Positions 56,918 to 64,000 of a stretch of DNA of 64,000 nt are shown here, in pieces. The position numbers and the translations under genes are program-made. This DNA is from Datura wrightii (taxonomy: Eukaryota > Streptophyta > Magnoliopsida > Solanales > Solanaceae): contig JASDFA010000007.1 in assembly GCA_035772735.1 (NCBI GenBank), positions 72,826,501-72,890,500 of the forward strand. The letters run 5' to 3'. Below the pieces are notes generated by a model that was not told the origin of the DNA, ran no database searches, and was given only the letters and a program-made list of their open reading frames with translations. Each line of letters begins with the position of its first letter. Positions within the stretch are counted from its first letter, which is position 1.

Positions 56918-57835
56918 AAAATTAGTCAATAGGTTTTTGTTTTTGAACTCTTAGCTGATTGGTGGCTTGATGTTCTTGTTAGGTGTAATACATGATTGTG
57001 AGATGCAACTGTTGTAAATTTTGAAGCATGTTAGCAGTTGTATAACTTTTTTTGAGACACCCAGGCTCTTGAATGTGACTCAATGTACGTAAAGCTGAAT
57101 TTTGCATTCTTGTGATTAGCTGAGTTAAGAGTCTGCTGAATTTGTCTTGAATTGAGCATGTGCTGTGAGTGTAAGGTTTTTGAATATTCCATTCTATTGT
57201 GTAGTTTCTACAACTTTCTTTGTGTGTATATACAACGAAATAAGGGATGTCGATTGCAGGAGATGATTTAGGCATTTCGATGAATGAGACAAATTTGTAT
57301 CCCTCGCTTTACCTACCTTGAATGTCTTATCCTACTTAGCCCCATTGAGCCTTTAGCCTATTCTTTGCTAGCCACAAAATGAGCTTAACCCCTTTTTTTC
57401 AATAGCCTTGAATTTGATCCAAAACTCCTAAGCCTTAAGTGAAAATGCAAAAGAAAGTTAAGGAGTGAGGAGTTGGAAGAAGAAAGAAAAGAGTAGTTGC
57501 GGGAGTTAAAAAAAAGACTAGAGGTGCACTTGTTTAGAAAATGAATAAGAGTTAGTAGGAAGTAACGGAAGAAAAGAGCGAAAAAGAAAATTGCTCAAGT
57601 ACTCCTTACTAATAGCTTAAATGTGCCTAATGAAATGGGGAAACCAAAGAGGAAAATATGAGAGAAAAGAATAAAGGTGAAGTAAGAGGATGGATATTCC
57701 TAAGGAAAGTGCGATGTATTAAAAGAGCTTAGGGAAGATAGTCTCTATTACTGGCCATAATAGTACCTACCCGCCCTTAGCTTACATTACAACCCATTAA
57801 GTCGTACTTGATCTTACTTCCGAACATTCTTAACC

Positions 57836-57872
57836 TAGTGGAGTAAAACACTAAAGGCAAGCTTATGGGTCA
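57836..57872 (+). promoter_or_regulatory. 3' untranslated block 2, Ath-4 copy
   Basis: tagtggagtaaaacactaa then aggcaagcttatgggtca; 37 bp, inverted repeat TAGTG/CACTA kept. Confidence 0.58.
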
Positions 57873-58264
57873 ATACACAAGGCATGTGAAATCTATGTGA
57901 GAGTGAGCTTATCTCTTATGCGTAGACCCATAAATTTTATAAATTTGAAGAATCGTGAGTGAGAAATGGGTAACTCTTTTGTTGTGAGGGCACATGTTTG
58001 ATGAAGGATAAAATTCATGTCAGATTTCTTGATCGGTTAATTTGCATGAGTTGGTTGAGATTGAGAGTCGATTCATGAGGCTAGGAAGTCTTTACGTAGT
58101 CATATTTGATTTTAATAGTTAAATCTTGGATGCTCTATTTTTAACTTGTTATATAAAACAATTGTTGTAGCCTTAGCTTGAATTGTCTTGCTTCAATTAG
58201 TTATGTGTGAGTCTTCATGTGCATGAAATGTAAAAGAGTTGTTCAAGGACGAACAAGGCTTTAT

Positions 58265-58274
58265 GTGTGGGGTA
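58265..58274 (+). promoter_or_regulatory. Ath-4 polypurine tract
   Basis: GTGTGGGGTA before the right LTR; hairpin TTGTTC-AAGGAC-GAACAA upstream at 58239-58256. Confidence 0.75.
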
Positions 58275-59830
58275 GTATCTTGGGCATAATTACGTGCCCA
58301 AGTGCTGTTTTATAACTTACTTTAGTCAAGTTTGTCAATTTAATTAATTATATTCTCATGTGATTTTTAATAGTTATGTGCATAAATTAACCAATGGGAT
58401 TGGCCTTTATTTTGTAGGTGTAATATTCCAAGGATGAGGCTAAAAATGATATTCAAGGAACAAGGGAGAAGCATGGAAATGATAGCGGATGGCATGCCAA
58501 AGAGAAGGCTGGCCGCGCTAGGCAGCGTGACACACTGTGCGTGTACCCCGCCCAGCGACGTGCCACGCCAAGGCTGCGCCCATGAAGAGATGTCACAGGC
58601 AATGCTCTGCGCAATAGGCAACGTGCCACGTCAGGTGCATGGCGCTACCAGTAGTGTGCCACACCGGGTGACGCGCAGGTGCCTCGCACAAGCCCTGTCG
58701 AGAAGTCACATTCTAGTGGGCATGCACGTTTGCTTTATGTCACAGAGAAAAATCAGGGTGTTAGGGTCCGGGAAATGGAGGAAGTCCATCGAGGGCCAAA
58801 AATTGCAATTTTCCCACTTAGTATAAATTAAACACTTAGCTCCTAAATTCATTTATCAAGAAATATTTCAGGAAAACCGTAAAGGAGCGAAGCGAGAAGT
58901 GAAGAACTCTACCTAGGTTCCATAATTTTCATTCTCTTTTAACTATTCTTGTAAGTACTCTACTAGAATCATGTTTTTAAGTATTTGTATGAACATGAAT
59001 GGATAAAACTCTTCCTCTAGGGTTGAGGCCACAAGATATGATTGTAAATGCACGAACTCTTTGATGGTTTGAGTTTTTAGTTATTGTTTTGTCTTACATT
59101 CTTTATTATTATTATTTTATGCTTGATCACCGTGGAAATGAACTCGTTAAGCTTAGGTAAAATCTCGAAAGAGTAACCCTAGGCTAGAAGACAAGAATGT
59201 AGGGAGCACGTTCTTATCTTTACGAAAGGATTAGCAGTTAGGATAGAAATTATACCTGATTTCCTTGCTTGGTTACTAAAACGGGATGAGCTAGACACCA
59301 ACTTAGAATTGTCACGTCACCACTCGTAGAAGTAGTTGTGATGCTAAGTTAGGTTAAATTATTAGAGGTACGAAAGTCCATAATCAAGGGAACAAACTCC
59401 GTAAACCACATCCATGTAGTTAAATTGCTCACGAATTAGGACGTCACATCCCCGCTTAATGATGTAGGTGTGAGACTAGTTTGTCGTGTTTGGAGGCTCG
59501 AAAGACCATGAACATAGCATCTTAATTATGTGAGAAACCAACTGAAGTTTTCATACTTGAACCATTGTGAATTGTAGGATTGCATGATTATTAGGCCTTA
59601 ACTCTAGTTGCTTCTTGTATTGTTTGTCCATTATTTTGTGATCACCCCAAGACTTTATTAGAATTTTATGAAATTTTAATAATCAACACTTGTGAAGATT
59701 AAATTAACACATGAACTTGAATATTCACTGAAATAGTCCAGTCCTTATGTGTTCGACATCCAGCTCTTAAAAGGGCCTCTATATTACTTGTACGACTGCG
59801 TACGCTTGTGCGTGCACTGGAGCGCAATCA
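58275..59830 (+). repeat. Ath-4 right LTR
   Basis: 1556 bp, matching 52193-53754. First dinucleotide GT rather than TG. Terminal hairpin 58279-58286/58295-58302 (CTTGGGCA/TGCCCAAG). GC block 58490-58760; TATAAATT 58822-58829. The ORF at 58434-58826 reads through the GC block and is not conserved in the left copy. Confidence 0.9.
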
Positions 59831-59835
59831 GGAGG

Positions 59836-60100
59836 TCTCCCCAGATGTAGTCACTGTTATGTTACGAGTATTCCACCTTGATGTATATGCATTGTTAGAT
59901 TCAGGGGCTACTTTGTCTTTTACGACACCCTATGTTTCTAGTAGTTTTAGAGTTAGTCACGAAATCTTGTTAGAAACCTTCTTCGCCTCTACTCCAGTCG
60001 GTGATTTAGTTATGGATTGACGGGTATATAGAAATTGCCCTATCACAGTACTTCAGAAAGTCACCTCAGCAGATTTAGAGTTAGCCAGGACCGATTTTTT
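59836..60100 (+). pseudogene. Tek-D aspartic protease remnant (canonical DSGA)
   Basis: VSPDVVTVMLRVFHLDVYALLDSGATLSFTTPYVSSSFRVSHEIL. It is the only chromoviral copy in the window that keeps the canonical DSGA catalytic motif. The frame closes at TGA (60018-60020). Confidence 0.8.
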
Positions 60101-61070
60101 TGGTTATCTTCGGCATGGATTGCTTACATGCATGTTATGCCTCAGTCAATTGTAGAACCCATGGAGTAGAGTTTAAATTTCTGAGTGAGCCAGTCCTAGA
60201 GTGGAATGGTAGTTCAGCTGTGCTTGTAGGTTGCATCATTTCCTACCTTAAGGCGATAAGAATAATTTCTAATGGTTGCACATACCATCTAGTTAGGGTT
60301 AAGGATGCTACGTCCGAAACTCCGACTATACAGTCAATTCCTGTAGTGTGCGAATACCCAGAAGTGTTCCCACATGATTTACTGGAAATCCCTCCTGAGT
60401 GGGAGATTGATTTGGTATTGACCTCCTTCCCGATACACAACCTATACCTATTCCCCCTTTACATAATGGCTCCAACTGAGCTAAAGGAGTTGAAGGAGAA
60501 GTTGAAAGACCGCTTAGATAAGGGTTATCAGACTGAGCAAATCTCCATGGATTGCGCCAATTCTCTTTATCCGCAAGAAGGATGGTTCTCTTCATATGTG
60601 CACTGATTATCAGCAATTGAACAAAGTTAAAATCAAGAAAAGGTATCCTCTCCCCAAGATTAATGATTTTTTTCACAAGCTTCAGGGTGCTAAGTTCTTT
60701 TCGAGGATAGACCTCAGATCCGGATACCATCAACTCAGGGTTCGGGAGAGTGACATTTCAAAGATAGCCTTCAGGGATCGGTATGGTCACTATGAGTTTG
60801 TAAGTATGTCTTTTGGACCAATGAATGCTCCTGCAGCTTTTATGGATTTGATGAACATGGTGTTCAAGCCATATTTGGATATGTTCGTGATTTTGTTCAT
60901 AGATGATATTCTCATATACTCATGGAGCGAGGAGGAGCATGTCATTCATTTGAAGGTGGTGCTACAGACTCTTAAGGATCGCCAGTTGTATGCTAAATTC
61001 AGTAAATGTGAGTTTTGGTTGAACATATTGGCTTTTTAGGCGATGTGGTGTCAAGTGAGGGTGTATAGGT
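60101..61070 (+). pseudogene. Tek-D reverse transcriptase, broken
   Basis: Protease-RT linker and start open 60100-60606 ([49 protein letters not shown]). A frameshift follows near 60590, then open 60596-61039: [85 protein letters not shown] then TAG. The catalytic FIDD box is intact. Confidence 0.82.
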
Positions 61071-61885
61071 TGACTCTCAAAAGATAGAAGCAATGAAGAA
61101 TTGACCTATACTAGTCAGTCCTTCAGATATTAGGAGTTTCTTGGGTTTAGTAGTTACTATCGAAGGTTTTCTAAAGGGGTTTTCATCCACTGCAGCACCA
61201 TTGACTAAGTTGACCCAGAAGAAAGTGAAGTTTCAATAGTCGGAGACTTGTGAGAAGAGCTTCCAAGAGTTGAAGACTCGACTCACCTCAGCACCGGTGT
61301 TGACCCTACCTGAGGGTACTGATGGGTTTGTGGTATATTGTGATCTCGCGGGATCAGGCTTGGTTGTGTACTCATGTAGCATGGTAAAGTTATATCCTAT
61401 GCTTCTAGGCAGCGGAAGGTCCACGAATAGAATTACCCGACTCACGACCTCGAGTTGGCGGTGGTAGTATTTGCCTTGAAGATTTGTAGACACTATCTAT
61501 ATGGGGTCCATGTGAATATGTTTATGGCCCAAAAAATCCTATAATACGTGTTTACCCAAAAGGATTTGAATCTACACCAAGGGAGGTGGTTGGAGCTGTT
61601 GATGGACTATGATATAAGTGTCCTCTATCATCCAAGCAAGGCTAATGTGGTGGAAGGCGCTCTTAGCAGGTTTTCTATGGAGAGTGTGTCTCATGTAGAT
61701 AAGGAACGGAAAAAATTAGTGAAGGATGTTCCTCATCTTGCACGGCTAGGAGTCCATCTTGTTGACTCGACAAATAGTGGTGTCATTATTCAGAATGGGT
61801 CAGAATCATCCTTAGTGATCGAAGTTAAAGCTATGAAAGATGAGAATCCTATTTTGGTAAAGTTGAAGGAAGCCATTTGAAATCA
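61071..61885 (+). pseudogene. Tek-D RNase H region, broken
   Basis: PVLTLPEGTDGFVVYCD (first catalytic Asp kept) near 61290-61340, then frame changes. [49 protein letters not shown] in the open frame 61548-61880. The FTDHKSLQY block is decayed (FMAQKIL near 61520). Confidence 0.76.
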
Positions 61886-63255
61886 GAAGGAAGAAGTCTT
61901 CTCCAAAGGGGAAGATGGTGTGCTTCGATATCAAGGTTGCTTGTGTGTTCTGGGTGTTGATGATTTGAGAGATCGAATATTGCACAAGGCTCATGGTTCC
62001 AGATATTCCATATATCCAGGTGCCACCAATACTACTGTGAGCTATAGGAAGTCAATTAGTGAAGTGGCATGAAGAAAGACATAGCAGAAATTTTGGCTAA
62101 GTTTCCGAATTGTCAACAGGTGAAGGTGGAACATCAAAGACCTGGAGGTGTGATCCAATATATTAGCATCCATACTTGGAAGTAGGAAGAGATCAATATG
62201 GACTTCATTAAAGGGTTTCCTCACACTCGTAGACAGTATGACTCTATTTGGGTAGTTGTGGACAGGTTGACTAAGGCAGCTCATTTTCTACCGATCAAAA
62301 TACTGATTCAACGGAGGATTATGCTATGTTGTATATTTGGGAGTTAGTTCGGTTGGATGGAGTGCCCTTGTCTATCATATAATATAGAGGTACTCAGTTT
62401 ACCTACTAGTTTTGGAGATCGTTTCAAAAGGAACTTGGTACCCAGGTTAATCTTAGCATAACATTTCACCGGCAAACAGATGGCCAGGCGGAGCGGAACA
62501 TTCAAACTATGGAGGATATGTCGAGAGTGTGTGTGATAGATTTCAAGGTAGTTGGTATGATCATTTTCCTCTCATCGAGTTTGCATATAACAACAGCTAC
62601 CGTTTTAGCATTCAGATGGCTCCGTTTGAGGCTCTTTATGGGCGGAGATGTAGATCATCTATTGGTTGATTTGAACTCAGTAAAGCTGTGATGATAGGAC
62701 CAGATTCAGTCGATGAAGTCCTGGAAAAGGTCAGCTTATAAGGGAAAGATTGAAGACAGCTTAGAGTCGCTAAAAGTCCTATGCAGATGTGAGAAAAAGA
62801 GAAGTTGAGTTTGAAGTTGATGATTGGGTATTTCTCAAGGTGTTTACCATGAAGGGGGTTATGAGGTTCGAAAAGAAGGGGAAACTCATCCCCGTTATGT
62901 TGGTCCGTACCAGATTACAAAACGGGTTGGAAAAGTAGCACATGAGTTGGAGTTGCCTTCAGAATTAGCTTCAGTTCATCTAGTTTTCCATGTACCGCTT
63001 TTGAAGAAGTGTTTGGGTAATCCAGCTCTGGTTGTTCTGGTGGACAATGTCGGTGTGAAGAATAGCCTTAGTTATGAGGAGGTTCCGATAGAAATACTTG
63101 ATTGTTAGGTTCGGAAGCTAATAAACAAAAAAGTAGCTTCAATTAAGTTTTTTTGGAGGAACCAACATGTTGAGGGAGCTACATCGGAAGCCAAAGCAGA
63201 TATTACGGATAAATACCCACATTTATTCCCTTCCGGCTCAGTTTCAGCTTGAGGT
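61886..63255 (+). pseudogene. Tek-D integrase with chromodomain-like tail, broken
   Basis: Zinc-finger part near 61960-62130 (RILHKAHGSRYSIYPG-like, FPNCQQVKVEHQRPGG, Cys to Phe in the first Cys). Core near 62200-62330 with the [18 protein letters not shown] block. HRQTDGQAERNIQTMEDM (catalytic Glu kept) near 62470-62520. Open 62824-63108 with RYVGPYQITKRVGKVAHELELPSELASVHLVFHVPLLKKC and SYEEVPIEILDC, then TAG; the tail continues VRKLINKKVASIKFFWRNQHVEGAT to about 63255, with Ser at the usual conserved Trp. Confidence 0.8.
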
Positions 63256-63480
63256 ATCAGTTTCCTCCTTAGTACTCTATACAGTTTCATGGTCAGCTCA
63301 TATGCCCCAGTTTCTCTCATGTCAATGAATGTATGTGCGGTTCAGTAATTTAGTTTAGTCATGTAGTTTTGTTCGGAATCAGTGACTCTGTCAGTTTTCA
63401 GCTTGTATGTTCAGTATTTGGGTATGATGATTGCATTTCTTTGCTTTTCAGTATATTTTCCCACATTTAAGGATGAATGT

Positions 63481-63497
63481 TCCCAAGGGGGAGATAT
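63481..63497 (+). promoter_or_regulatory. Tek-D polypurine tract
   Basis: tcccaagggggagatat before the right LTR. Hairpin-like ACATTT-AAGGAT-GAATGT at 63463-63480. Confidence 0.82.
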
Positions 63498-64000
63498 TAT
63501 AATACCCCAAAAATCCTAAGATTAGACCTGAGAGTTGAAACGGAGAAAATATGATTTTCTGCAACAGGTCAAAGGACGAGTCATCTAGTGACCCGTTGGG
63601 TGTACCACGAGTTGTTCAGTGACTCATCGGGAAGAGGTTGGACATGGTTGATATTTTGAGTTTTGAGGTGACCACGGGAGTGACCACAAGCCATGGACAG
63701 CACCACAATTCGTTGAGTGGTATGTGGTCAAGAGTTGATTGAAGGTTGAATGTTTCCGGCAGTATCCCTAATGGGTTGTCACCATGAGTCGTAGGATACA
63801 CCATGAGTCATGGTGTCCCTCGTGGTGACCAATGTTGAGAATTTCTAGTGCAGGCTACAAGAGGAGGAACACGAGTTGTGGTCTAGGGCACGAGTCGTCC
63901 AGTCACTCATTGGGACTGGCAGTGTGTTTTTCCCTGTGAATTTATTAAGGGATTTTCTAGAATTCCTAAGTTACTAAGGCCTAAACTATATCGTTTTAAG
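63498..64000 (+). repeat. Tek-D right LTR, first 503 bp (window-truncated)
   Basis: Begins TATAATACCCC where TGTAATACCCC is expected (G-to-A at the terminal dinucleotide). Dense in cacgagtcgtgg words (63570-63910), colinear with the left LTR from 63576 on. Confidence 0.85.

Larger units (their letters stand above)
56068..58264 (+). other. Ath-4 3' region with conserved RNA-like blocks
   Basis: 2.2 kb without a credible ORF. In order: double stem-loop 56354-56401, block 1 56887-56917, block 2 57836-57872, pre-tract hairpin 58239-58256. Patches align with Ath-2 and Ath-3 3' regions (for example the ttacattacaacc word at 57782 and 49919). No accessory ORF, not even the acidic tail. Confidence 0.65.
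52193..59830 (+). mobile_element. Ath-4: non-autonomous Athila-like element with gag-protease only (7.6 kb)
   Basis: LTRs 52193-53754 and 58275-59830; perfect 5-bp target duplication ggagg (52188-52192, 59831-59835). The host join after removal matches Tek-C at 36535-36560. tRNA-Asp primer site, broken gag, open protease, 48-nt double stem-loop, 3' untranslated blocks, polypurine tract. There is no RT, RNase H, integrase or accessory ORF. The right LTR begins GT instead of TG. Confidence 0.9.
43316..64000 (+). mobile_element. Tek-D: chromovirus hosting Ath-3 and Ath-4 (right end outside window)
   Basis: Left LTR 43316-45396 (first ~80 bp deleted compared with the right LTR), primer site 45401-45412, gag 45597-46462, Ath-3 insertion, gag 51869-52192, Ath-4 insertion, protease 59836-60100, RT, RNase H, integrase and tail to 63255, polypurine tract, right LTR from 63498 past the window end. 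Removing the two inserts restores colinearity with Tek-C. All frames are broken. Confidence 0.86.

Noticed and set aside
58434..58826. 130-codon ORF in the Ath-4 right LTR
   Set aside because: It crosses the GC-rich U3 block, and the left LTR copy (52470-52760) is open in a different frame, so there is no protein conservation between copies.
1..64000. rRNA, tRNA or host protein-coding genes
   Set aside because: No such gene was recognised on either strand; the only tRNA-like sequences are 12-18 nt primer-binding sites.

Overview
The window holds no recognisable host gene. It is a nest of plant LTR retrotransposons from end to end, as in gene-poor heterochromatin of a large flowering-plant genome. 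Two lineages are present: Ty3/gypsy chromoviruses of the Tekay/Del type (initiator-tRNA-Met primer site, C-terminal chromodomain-like tail after integrase) and Athila-like elements (tRNA-Asp primer site, Athila-type Gag). The style of the LTR starts (TGTAATACCCC), the G-rich polypurine tracts and the accessory ORF fits a eudicot, perhaps Solanaceae. That assignment is an inference with low confidence.

Layout. 1-1939 (- strand): 5' end of an Athila-like element (Ath-1; broken gag start, primer site, LTR lacking its outer 10 bp). 1940-20234 (+): Tek-F, a chromovirus with about 3.2 kb LTRs and a decayed internal region. Its left LTR is truncated and is split by Ath-2. 3746-13707 (-): Ath-2, a complete young Athila-like element with a perfect 5-bp target duplication, an open gag-protease frame and an accessory ORF where pol should be. 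20235-35322 (-): Tek-A and Tek-B, arranged LTR-INT-LTR-INT-LTR with a shared middle LTR. 35323-43315 (+): Tek-C and a Tek-C2 stump, again sharing one LTR. 43316-64000 (+): Tek-D, running off the right edge and interrupted by two Athila-like elements, Ath-3 (46463-51863, no gag, no pol) and Ath-4 (52193-59830, broken gag-protease, no pol).

Nesting order from junctions and target duplications: Tek-A/B lies in Tek-C just after the gag start codon; Tek-F lies in the Tek-A 3' LTR; Ath-2 lies in the Tek-F left LTR; Ath-3 and Ath-4 lie in the Tek-D gag region. Every chromovirus pol is broken by stops and frameshifts, so none is autonomous.

The most interesting part is the Athila-like set. None of the three complete elements encodes reverse transcriptase or integrase, yet they share non-coding structure: a 48-nt double stem-loop after gag-protease with compensatory base changes, a hairpin at the LTR start, a GC-rich block just upstream of the TATA box, two conserved 3' untranslated blocks and a hairpin before the polypurine tract. 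Ath-3 has lost almost all coding sequence but keeps these parts, which suggests they are the cis-acting core by which such elements are copied by a helper.
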